Source: Spirochaetales bacterium | Lineage (GTDB): Bacteria; Spirochaetota; Spirochaetia; DSM-2461 | Assembly: GCA_002748225.1 (NCBI GenBank) | Contig: PDRU01000123.1 | Coordinates: 1 to 19,873, forward strand | DNA: 19,873 nucleotides | Reading direction: 5' to 3' | Shown: positions 1-6,955 of the stretch, in pieces | How the letters are laid out: each line of letters begins with the position of its first letter | How positions within the stretch are numbered: the stretch's first letter is position 1 | Position numbers and translations under genes: made by a program | Notes under the pieces: model-generated | Database searches by the model: none | The model's input: only the letters and a program-made list of their open reading frames with translations | Told to the model about the DNA's origin: nothing

Positions 1-615
1 GGTAAATTCAACCGTAGGTCCGGCCATTTTCCTTAACAGTTTTTCCTGAGGGCCTGTGCCGGAAATAATTAAGCGGCGCTTCATCCGGTTACAGGCCTGG
101 ACGGCCAGATCGATCCGCTTATACGGTATAAAACGGGAAAGCAGATAGTAATAATCTCCAGGCTCCTGCCCGTCAGGAGAAGGAGTAAAGAAATCAGTTG
201 AAACAGGCGGGTGCAGAACAGAAGCCTGGCGCCTGTAGGTTTTTTCTATTCGGCCGGCCACCTCCGTTGAATTCGCCAGAAAAAAATCAACCCTCTGTCC
301 GGAAAGTGCGTCCCACTGACGAATACCGCTCATCCACCGTTTCATAAAGAAGCGCACCAGCGGACCCGACTCTGCCAAATATTCAGGATACAGATCCCAG
401 GCGTAACGCATGGGTGTATGCACATAGCTGATATGCAGCGCCGAAGCAGGCGATAAAACCCCCTTGGCACAGGAAGAAGAACTCGAAAGGATCAAATCGT
501 ATTCCTGAAAATCAAATTCTTCAAAAGCCCGCGGCATAAATTTCAGCAGTTTCCGGTAATAACGCTGAACACCGGGAAGTTTCTGCAGAAAATGGCAATT
601 TTCAATCCGGACATT
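1..615 (-). pseudogene. Family 4 glycosyltransferase, 5'-truncated, runs off the left edge
   Basis: An open frame without a normal start reads leftward to the window edge. It begins after tandem TGA codons with NVRIENCHFLQKLPG and continues through a segment containing HISYVHTPMRYAWDLYPEY and RFIPYKRIDLAVQA to ISGTGPQEKL. These match GT4 (GT-B fold) transferases of the WbaZ-like group that add sugars to lipid-linked surface polysaccharide. Members normally begin with a K-I-A-I-V-H-D-W-L type strand and a glycine-rich GGAE loop, about 50 residues ahead of the FLQKLPG motif. That part is absent here, because the frame abuts the stop of the upstream sugar transferase. An ATG at 617-619 overlaps that stop (ATGA) and could be the original start, but it now leads to TGA after five codons. 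The first in-frame ATG (535-537) would lose still more of the N-terminal domain. The family call is firm; pseudogene status versus assembly deletion is open. Confidence 0.7.
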
Positions 616-618
616 TCA

Positions 619-2007
619 TCAGTAAGCATTCTTATTCACAAAACCCCTTAAAACTGTCAGCAGCAGAATTTTCATATCCAGACCAAGGCTCCAGTTCTGT
701 ATGTAGTACAAATCGAATTCAATCCGTTTTTCCAGACTGGTGTTACCGCGCCAGCCGTTAACCTGGGCCCAGCCGGTAAGACCGGCCTTCATTTTATGCC
801 GCAGCATGTATGCGGGTATTTCTTTGCGGAACTGCTCAACAAAAACCGGGCGTTCCGGCCTCGGGCCGACCAGAGACATATCTCCCTTCAGAATGTTCCA
901 GAGCTGCGGCAGCTCATCCAGCGACGTTTTCCTGAGTACAGCCCCAAAAGGCGTAGCCCGCTTATCGGTTTTTGTATTCCATACAGCCCCCGATTCTTTT
1001 TCCGCGTCAACGGGCATGGAACGGAATTTCCACATGGTAAAAGACGAGCCCTCATAAGTAATACGCTCCTGCCCGTAAAAAACCGGCCCCGGAGAGGTTA
1101 TCTTAATAATAAGGGCAATCAGTACCATTAAAGGCGAAAAAATAACAAGTCCCAGAAAGCTGCCCAGAATATCAACAAATCTCTTAAGCGACTCTTCCAT
1201 TACAGACAGCCGGCTGCCGTTAAACTTTATGAGCGGAATACCATGAAAAGACTCAATGGTATATCCGATAAAGGTATTTTTAATATCCGGAAGAATCCAT
1301 ACCGGAATGGTTGTCCGGTTGTAATGCGCCAGATTATAATTCTGGGCATCGTAATGTTCGGCATTGTAGCCCATTATAATGGCATCAGGCTGACCGGAAT
1401 TCTTCTGAGTGGGAATATCCTCAATTGAATTAATCCCGGAAATACCAAATTGTCCGCAAAGGCCTTCTGAATCCAGCCAGCCGGTAATACGCAGTCCCAG
1501 TTCCGGAGTTTGAATCAGCTGGGCGGCATAATCACGAATCTGCGGATTATTCCCCATCAGTACAATATGCTTCAGATTATGTCCTTTCCGGCGCTGCCGC
1601 AGCAAAGCCGCCCGGAAAATAAGCCGCTCCGTCAGGGAAAGAAGAACAAGAATAAAAGTAAAAATGAGCAGCATTATGCGGGAAAGCTTTGACGGATTAA
1701 AAAGATACAGCAGCAGAATAACAGTGGCCATTGTTTGAAAATGAGACTTGAGAACAGACAGTATTTCTTTATGCCACGAAAAATAACGCTGGGATGTATA
1801 AAGATTATTCTGGGAAAATATTAAATCCGAAAGAAACCCGACAAACAGCCCCAAAAGCAGGATTCCCCAATCAAGATGCTGAACGGGCATTCCCCGCATA
1901 AAATGAAAACGAACAAGATAAGCCGTTACCCATGCAATAAGAACCACCAGGAAATCCAGTATTCTGTAGACAAGCATAACGCGTGTAATGTGCAACGGAT
2001 TTTTCAA
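619..2007 (-). CDS. Exopolysaccharide polyprenyl-phosphate sugar phosphotransferase (WcaJ/WbaP type)
   Basis: The product transfers a hexose-1-phosphate from a nucleotide sugar to undecaprenyl phosphate, the first membrane step of a capsule or O-antigen repeat unit. The 462-residue protein has the full family architecture: about four N-terminal membrane segments (residues 8-135), a central Rossmann-like CoA-binding-type domain (about 145-260), and a C-terminal Bac_transf catalytic domain from KRFVDIL at 275 to the end. Diagnostic motifs are WKFRSMP, the catalytic Asp-Glu in TSLDELPQ (D364, E365), SLVGPRPERP and GLTGWAQVNG. The start is TTG, 8 nt after a GGAG ribosome site, with 21 bp to the upstream outer-membrane gene, so the two are probably cotranscribed. 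The donor sugar (Glc-1-P or Gal-1-P) cannot be read from the sequence. Confidence 0.93.
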   Translation of the reverse strand: MKNPLHITRVMLVYRILDFLVVLIAWVTAYLVRFHFMRGMPVQHLDWGILLLGLFVGFLSDLIFSQNNLYTSQRYFSWHKEILSVLKSHFQTMATVILLLYLFNPSKLSRIMLLIFTFILVLLSLTERLIFRAALLRQRRKGHNLKHIVLMGNNPQIRDYAAQLIQTPELGLRITGWLDSEGLCGQFGISGINSIEDIPTQKNSGQPDAIIMGYNAEHYDAQNYNLAHYNRTTIPVWILPDIKNTFIGYTIESFHGIPLIKFNGSRLSVMEESLKRFVDILGSFLGLVIFSPLMVLIALIIKITSPGPVFYGQERITYEGSSFTMWKFRSMPVDAEKESGAVWNTKTDKRATPFGAVLRKTSLDELPQLWNILKGDMSLVGPRPERPVFVEQFRKEIPAYMLRHKMKAGLTGWAQVNGWRGNTSLEKRIEFDLYYIQNWSLGLDMKILLLTVLRGFVNKNAY

Positions 2008-2028
2008 TACAAAACTCCAATAATACTC

Positions 2029-3366
2029 TTAGAAAAAGAGAGAGCTGGTTATGGTTATCTCCAGACTGTTAAAAATGTCCGACTTGTCAAAAGACCGGGG
2101 ATCAATTCCAACAGACCCCACAGCCACCAGAGACGGCAAAACATCCAGGTACAGCACGAAATCAGCCCCAATACCAACATTGACATCCCGGCGGAAATCG
2201 AAGGAATCGTTCCCGTACGACAGTCCGACATCCACAAAGGGATGAACCTGGGCATCCCAAACTTTCTCAAAGCGCCAGAACTGAAAAGCCATACTGGCGT
2301 TAAAGATAAAACCGCCTTTACCGCTCATGGCGTTATTACGCACCCCCCGTATATACGAGGCAATATTACGGGGTTCATTCCACTGATAAAACGCGTAAGA
2401 GCGGGTGTAAAAGTTAAACCGCTTCCAGAAAGGCACATAATACCGTGCGGAGACATCGACAGAAGGTATAAAGAAAAAACCGCCATTACCGCCCATTCGG
2501 TAACGGTTTGAAACACTCACCGAAAAACCGCGTCTGAAGTTCTGCTCCCACTTCACCGAGCCGTAAGAAAGGGCATGACTCAATTCAACCGAATAAGGCT
2601 GCTGAAAGTTCGGGCCCAAATTTCCCCTGTAGTTAAAATTACACTCCATTCCCAGACCGACACCGTACGAGGCCTTCGGGAAAACCGGAAAGGACATATT
2701 GGCACCGGTCCCCGCGGAGTAATAGGAATAATCGTAGGAATTTGCAGGAGTTACTTCATCAATAAACTCCTTCTCGTTGTAGGAAAAGTCCATGTAGCCC
2801 GAAAGAAAAAAGCCCTTCGGCAGACGTATACCGGAAATGGCAGGATGAATATACCACTGACCTGTTTCTATTTTATCCGTATCGGAATTTTTCCGGAAAT
2901 CCACGGCCATACCCAGATAGAGATCGGTCAGGGTGCCCAGAAAGTTGTTCCAGTAGTTTTTAACGCCCAGTCTGAGCCCGGTATTGGAGTCGTATTTAGG
3001 ATAGGGAATGGCATAAAATGACACAGCATCAACAATTGTAAAAACAGCTGTGTAATACTGTTTTCCTTCCGTTAAACTGCCGGGAACCAGCTCATATTCC
3101 ACCGATTTAAACACCCGGCGGTTCATCAGACTCTGTTTCTGATCATCAAGAACCTTAATTAAAGCTTCCAGCGAAACAAACTCATCGCCTTCCTTCACCA
3201 GTGCCAGAGCACGCAGGGCGGAATCTTTAGTTGTTCCGTCCACACGGTATTCAATACTTTGAAGAACACAAGGCTGTGCTGTTTGAGAATTCCCGTACAC
3301 AAAACACAGCGGGAAAAACATAATAAAAAAAAACATCAAAAGAGTTATAACAGGCTTCATTTCCAT
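2029..3366 (-). CDS. Outer-membrane protein with POTRA-like domain and Omp85-like barrel
   Basis: The 445-residue protein starts with a hydrophobic signal peptide, predicted to be cut after residue 25 (FVYG|NSQT). A POTRA-like segment (about 32-115) follows, beginning CVLQSIEYRVDG and including a stretch like other Omp85 POTRAs (RRVFKSVEYEL). The rest (about 120-445) has alternating aromatic and polar residues, many Tyr/Gly turns, and a C-terminal phenylalanine, as expected for a beta-barrel recognised by the BAM machinery. The late segment ending FVDVGLSYG resembles the Omp85 surface-antigen barrel. It is too short and has too few POTRA units to be BamA itself. It lies upstream of the sugar transferase, suggesting a link to envelope polysaccharide, but that role is inference. 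ATG at 3366 and the second ATG two codons later are both possible starts. Confidence 0.7.
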   Translation of the reverse strand: MEMKPVITLLMFFFIMFFPLCFVYGNSQTAQPCVLQSIEYRVDGTTKDSALRALALVKEGDEFVSLEALIKVLDDQKQSLMNRRVFKSVEYELVPGSLTEGKQYYTAVFTIVDAVSFYAIPYPKYDSNTGLRLGVKNYWNNFLGTLTDLYLGMAVDFRKNSDTDKIETGQWYIHPAISGIRLPKGFFLSGYMDFSYNEKEFIDEVTPANSYDYSYYSAGTGANMSFPVFPKASYGVGLGMECNFNYRGNLGPNFQQPYSVELSHALSYGSVKWEQNFRRGFSVSVSNRYRMGGNGGFFFIPSVDVSARYYVPFWKRFNFYTRSYAFYQWNEPRNIASYIRGVRNNAMSGKGGFIFNASMAFQFWRFEKVWDAQVHPFVDVGLSYGNDSFDFRRDVNVGIGADFVLYLDVLPSLVAVGSVGIDPRSFDKSDIFNSLEITITSSLFF

Positions 3367-3420
3367 ACAATATAAAACCTATGTCTTTTTCCCTCAAGCA
3401 TAAAGTAACGTTTATACGTC

Positions 3421-3450
3421 TTTACAAGGACAAATTGTCATAGGTATTGT
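3421..3450 (+). promoter_or_regulatory. Putative promoter with palindromic operator for the Wzi-like/symporter pair
   Basis: TTTACA (3421-3426) and TATTGT (3445-3450) are separated by 18 bp, an acceptable sigma70-like pair upstream of the GTG at 3478. Between them lies an 11-bp inverted repeat, GACAAATTGTC (3429-3439), placed where a repressor would block polymerase. The ribosome site GAGGGGG follows at about 3466-3472. The 111-bp gap is divergent, so it should also hold the minus-strand promoter for the 3366 gene. Confidence 0.35.
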
Positions 3451-3477
3451 GTTGTAAACAGCTCAGAGGGGGTTTTT

Positions 3478-5310
3478 GTGAAAGAAGTAATTAAGGGAAT
3501 AGTTTTCATTCTGCTGTTCTGTTTTGCTGCATCAGCAGCCATGGCGCAGAGCCATAATGCCATACCGGTCGAGCAGGAAGCTCTTTACGATTTTCTGGAC
3601 ATGGCGCAGCTGCGCAATCTTATTCCGGTTATTCCGGCTGCCCGCCCCTATCCGCGCTCCATGATTGCCCAAAGCCTGAAGGAACTCAACACACACCGCG
3701 GCTCCTTAAGTGTTCATGAACAGGCCGTACTTGATGATTACATGGCCCGGTTTGTCGAGTACAAGGACAAACCGTTTAATCAGGACGGCAATTTCCGCTT
3801 TCCAAATGATTCCTTTCCCGTAACACTGGGAGGGTATGTCGGCGGTGTTGTCAGTACGGATATGGGCCATTTCAAAAAGCGCTTTAACGGTGCTGCATAC
3901 GCGGGGCTCTATGCGTTTGGCGATATGGGAAAGTATGTATCCTGGGGACTGGATTTCAACGGCAGCGCTCATTTATGCGACAATTACCCCACAACTTCCA
4001 GCTACGGCCCGGAAGGCTGGGAACCCTACACCTATACAAAAACCTGGGACGGCGGCCTTCATCCGCTGGCCACACTCAGCCAGTTCTGGCAAATGCCTGT
4101 AGACTTGGCATTTGGCTACCGAATTTATCCGGAACTGGCCGCCAGCTTCTGGAACAACCGGGTAAACCTCCGTTTTGCCCGTATGCGCCACAGCTGGGGT
4201 GTGGGCGAAGGGAGCCTCCACCTGAACGCGAATGCGCTCCCGTTTTTTGCTCTGGAAACCTCATTTACACCCATCCGCTGGCTCTCCATATCGGCTTTAA
4301 CCGGAGTACTGGAATACGGAGAACAGTTCCGCACCTATGCTGATTACGGTATTAAATCAACATCCAGAGAGCAGCAGAATATGTTTTCCATAATGCAGGT
4401 GGAAGCCTACCCCTTCCCCTGGCTGTATTTATCCTTTTTTGACGCGGCCGTGTATCTGAAACGTCCTGAACCGGCCTATCTGTTTCCCTTTATGAGCCGT
4501 TTTCTGGCCCAGAACAACATTGGAGATTATGACAACCTTATGATGGGAGGAAGCCTGGCGCTCTCATGGCCGGGACTGCTGCGCGGCTATTTCTCGGTAT
4601 TCCTGGATGAAGCCCGCTTTAACAGCCCCGACTTCCTGCACAACCCGGCCAACATGTACAGTCTTCAAACCGGAATTCAGGCTCCCATCCCCGGACTTCC
4701 CTGGTCGAAACTCACTTTCCAGTACACCCGAATTGAACCCTTTACCTACACGCACTACTACCTGAAAAACGCTCCCGGATACACCCCTCCGGACAGCAAT
4801 GGCGACGGACATCCCGACTACGCCATGGATACCGGATACATGAACGGCGGAGAAAGCCTGGGCTACGGACTGGAGCCCAACTCCGACGAATTCCTGCTCC
4901 AGGTAAAAAGCCAGTTCCGCCGGGGAATTAACCTGCACGGACACTACAGGCTGATCCGCCACGGTTATCCGGGCAGTGTGCGGGGAAGCACTTTTGAAGC
5001 CTGGGGATTTGATCCCGCTGATCCTTCCATTACCCCTGACCTGGACCCCGACGGCGCTTACTACGATGGAAACAAAAAGTACTTTTTAAAAGACGGAGTT
5101 TACGAGTGGTACCACATCGTATCCATGGGCGCCACTCTGGATACCCGGCGCTGGAATGAGTCGGTTCAGTTCGGTCTGGATTACTCCCTGGTGTTTCTCT
5201 ACTACACAAACTACGCCAGTAACGGCCATTACAAACCGCTGAACACAGGCGCCTTTACCAATCAGGTGCGGAATATTGTTACCTTCTCGGCCAGCATATC
5301 ACCCTGGTAA
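3478..5310 (+). CDS. Wzi-like capsule-assembly outer-membrane beta-barrel protein
   Basis: A GTG start 5 nt after a GAGGGGG ribosome site gives 610 residues. The signal peptide ends at about residue 23 (AAMA|QSHN). The mature start (LYDFLDMAQLRNLIPVIPAARPYPR) resembles the N-terminal helical segment of Wzi-family porin-like proteins, which anchor or help assemble capsular polysaccharide at the outer membrane. The rest is typical barrel sequence: aromatic-rich amphipathic strands, WGVGEGSLHLNANALPFF, and a terminal tryptophan after SASISP. Two Asp-rich loops look like calcium-binding turns: D-x-N-x-D-G-x-x-D at 439-447 and D-x-D-x-D-G at 521-526. The position opposite the polysaccharide genes fits a surface-glycan role. 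The barrel call is strong; the specific Wzi assignment is moderate. Confidence 0.65.
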   Translation: MKEVIKGIVFILLFCFAASAAMAQSHNAIPVEQEALYDFLDMAQLRNLIPVIPAARPYPRSMIAQSLKELNTHRGSLSVHEQAVLDDYMARFVEYKDKPFNQDGNFRFPNDSFPVTLGGYVGGVVSTDMGHFKKRFNGAAYAGLYAFGDMGKYVSWGLDFNGSAHLCDNYPTTSSYGPEGWEPYTYTKTWDGGLHPLATLSQFWQMPVDLAFGYRIYPELAASFWNNRVNLRFARMRHSWGVGEGSLHLNANALPFFALETSFTPIRWLSISALTGVLEYGEQFRTYADYGIKSTSREQQNMFSIMQVEAYPFPWLYLSFFDAAVYLKRPEPAYLFPFMSRFLAQNNIGDYDNLMMGGSLALSWPGLLRGYFSVFLDEARFNSPDFLHNPANMYSLQTGIQAPIPGLPWSKLTFQYTRIEPFTYTHYYLKNAPGYTPPDSNGDGHPDYAMDTGYMNGGESLGYGLEPNSDEFLLQVKSQFRRGINLHGHYRLIRHGYPGSVRGSTFEAWGFDPADPSITPDLDPDGAYYDGNKKYFLKDGVYEWYHIVSMGATLDTRRWNESVQFGLDYSLVFLYYTNYASNGHYKPLNTGAFTNQVRNIVTFSASISPW

Positions 5311-5319
5311 GAGCAGAGA

Positions 5320-6582
5320 ATGAAAACCTCTACGGAGAACATACGGCGCAACCGCTACAGTTTCGGGCTGGGAACCATAGGACGGGACATGGTTTACAGC
5401 CTTATAAGCATGTACCTGATGTTTTATCTCACCGACATACTGCAGCTTTCCAACGCCGTACTCTGGTGGATAACATTTATTATTATGGCCGCCCGCATAT
5501 TCGACGCCCTCAACGACCCTGTAATGGGAACCATTGTCGACAACACCCGCACCCGTTTTGGAAAGTTCAAACCCTGGATAGCCCTGGGCGCCCTGCTCTC
5601 AGGTATTTTTACTGTTCTGCTTTTTACAGATTTCGGACTTTCCGGCCGGGCCTATATTGCTGTATTTGCCGTTTTTTACCTGCTGTGGGGCATCAGCTTC
5701 ACAGCCAATGACATTGCCTACTGGTCCATGCTCCCGGCTCTGTCATTTGAGCAGAAAGAACGGGAAAAGATCGGTTCTTTTGCCCGCATCTGCGCCAACG
5801 CAGGACTGTTTCTGGTGGTTGGTCTTATTGTCCCTGTTACTTCCGCGCTGGGGAAGCTGCTGGGCAGCATGAAAAGCGCTTACTTCGTTTTTTCGCTGGC
5901 TCTTGTAGGTATAATGTGGCTGTCGCAGAGTATTACCCTTTTTGGCGTTAAGCCCCCTCCTGCCCCGGGAAAGAATTCCGCCGGGCATACAACTCTGAAG
6001 GGCATGATCCGCGCCATTTTCGGTAACGACCAGCTCCTGTTTACGGCGGTTTCCATGGCGCTTTTTATGATCGGCTACGTAACCACCACCAGCTTTGGAC
6101 TGTATTTTTTCAAATACGCCTACGGCAACGAAGACATGTACTCGGTTTTTGCCGTTATACTGGGCGTTTCCCAGATTGCAATGAACATGCTCTGGATAGG
6201 GGCCGCCGGAATACTACTGTTTGTCGGCCAGGCATTTATACAGCTTTTAATGCTCATGTTCCTGGCAGACACGGTGGAATACGGTCAGTGGAAACTGGGT
6301 AAGCGCAACGAAAGCGTTACATTTGCCCTTCAGCCCTTTATTAACAAAATGGGCGGGGCCATTGCCAGCGGAGTTGTCGGTATTGTGGTTATAATATCGG
6401 GCATTAACGATGCCCAAAGCGCCTCCGATGTTACCCCCGAAGGTCTGCTTATAATGAAGTCGGCCATGCTGTTTCTGCCTCTGCTTTTTATTCTGGCCGG
6501 TTACTTCATTTACAGGGCTAAATACAAAATTGACGAAGATTATTTTCAGCAGATAGTGAGCGAGCTGGAAAACAGCACCTGA
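5320..6582 (+). CDS. GPH-family (MFS_2) sugar:cation symporter with an apparent internal gap
   Basis: This is an inner-membrane symporter of the glycoside-pentoside-hexuronide:cation family. The N-terminal NRYSFGLGTIGRDMVYSLIS, the DxxNDPVMGxxxD loop (IFDALNDPVMGTIVDNTRTR) and the late ADTVEYGQWKLGKRNESVTF motif are diagnostic. The length is 420 residues against about 450-470 usually. After FAVILGVSQIA (around residue 287) the sequence jumps straight to MNMLWIGAAGILL. Relatives have about 35-40 extra residues here: a cytoplasmic RRFGRR-like loop and one membrane helix. The frame is kept, but helix parity and topology would change, so function is doubtful if the gap is real. It starts 9 bp after the Wzi-like gene with only a weak ribosome site and is probably translated from the same mRNA. 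The substrate is unknown. Confidence 0.88.
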   Translation: MKTSTENIRRNRYSFGLGTIGRDMVYSLISMYLMFYLTDILQLSNAVLWWITFIIMAARIFDALNDPVMGTIVDNTRTRFGKFKPWIALGALLSGIFTVLLFTDFGLSGRAYIAVFAVFYLLWGISFTANDIAYWSMLPALSFEQKEREKIGSFARICANAGLFLVVGLIVPVTSALGKLLGSMKSAYFVFSLALVGIMWLSQSITLFGVKPPPAPGKNSAGHTTLKGMIRAIFGNDQLLFTAVSMALFMIGYVTTTSFGLYFFKYAYGNEDMYSVFAVILGVSQIAMNMLWIGAAGILLFVGQAFIQLLMLMFLADTVEYGQWKLGKRNESVTFALQPFINKMGGAIASGVVGIVVIISGINDAQSASDVTPEGLLIMKSAMLFLPLLFILAGYFIYRAKYKIDEDYFQQIVSELENST

Positions 6583-6744
6583 AAAAAGTTGTTTATTTTT
6601 GGCATCCAATTACTCCAAGCAGTCTGGCACACTACAGCCCGGACAGACATAATGGAAATAATTCCTTTACCAAAAATAAATTAAAATAAAATTCAGCAGA
6701 AAAAGAAGTGTACGGAAGTGAATAATTAACGGCTGTCCCGCCGG

Positions 6745-6768
6745 TTCCGGCTGTCAGTATTACCGGAA
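6745..6768. repeat. Small inverted repeat in the intergenic region
   Basis: Arms TTCCGG (6745-6750) and CCGGAA (6763-6768) flank a 12-nt loop, preceded by a direct repeat of GGCTGTC (6731-6737 and 6749-6755). No T-tract follows, so it is not a convincing intrinsic terminator for the symporter. Otherwise I see nothing gene-like in 6583-6815, which is AT-rich spacer. Confidence 0.3.
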
Positions 6769-6815
6769 AAAGGAATAAAAACAGCTGGAATACAAACTTT
6801 CTTCAAAAGTAGATA

Positions 6816-6843
6816 TTGATTCAAATAAAATATAATGTATAAT
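6816..6843 (+). promoter_or_regulatory. Putative sigma70-type promoter of the kinase/ABC operon
   Basis: TTGATT (6816-6821) lies 16 bp upstream of a perfect TATAAT (6838-6843); a second TATAAT sits at 6831-6836. The stretch is extremely AT-rich. It is the only good promoter-like element in the 365-bp gap ahead of the kinase. Repeated TCAAATAAAAT motifs overlap it (see the separate repeat entry). Confidence 0.5.
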
Positions 6844-6853
6844 CAAATAAAAT
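6821..6853 (+). repeat. Direct repeats TCAAATAAAAT, 22 bp apart, candidate operator
   Basis: Two exact 11-bp copies occupy 6821-6831 and 6843-6853. The 22-bp phase is two helical turns, so a dimeric or tetrameric repressor could contact both on one DNA face. They overlap both candidate -10 boxes. The core ATCAAATA (6842-6849) recurs in reverse orientation at 13497-13504, just upstream of the radical enzyme. The natural candidate for binding is the DeoR regulator at 15967-16710, but that link is inference. Confidence 0.4.
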
Positions 6854-6904
6854 CATTATATCTTTCGATTAGAACACTACAGAAAGGAGATTTTACCCGG
6901 AGTT

Positions 6905-6955
6905 ATGACAGTCTTACTGATAAGTTCTTCAACAAAGAGTCTCATCCATGGCTGA
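6905..6955 (+). CDS. Possible 16-residue leader peptide overlapping the kinase start
   Basis: ATG at 6905 opens a 16-codon frame, MTVLLISSSTKSLIHG, ending in TGA at 6953-6955. The kinase ATG (6948) lies inside it in another frame, so ribosomes ending here could re-initiate on the kinase. The strongest Shine-Dalgarno in the region, AAAGGAG (6883-6889), lies 15 nt before this ATG, and a GGAG (6899-6902) lies 2 nt before it. The kinase itself has only a weak AAAGAG. Spacing is not ideal for either site and the peptide matches no known leader, so this is a suggestion only. Confidence 0.3.
   Translation: MTVLLISSSTKSLIHG

Noticed and set aside
1876..2511. 211-codon plus-strand open frame
   Set aside because: It lies antisense across the sugar transferase start and the outer-membrane protein gene, which have clear family motifs; its own translation shows no family and an unlikely composition.
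6583..6820. Possible riboswitch or small RNA in the long gap before the kinase
   Set aside because: Only a 6-bp inverted repeat and AT-rich sequence are visible; no known riboswitch core and no terminator-like structure.
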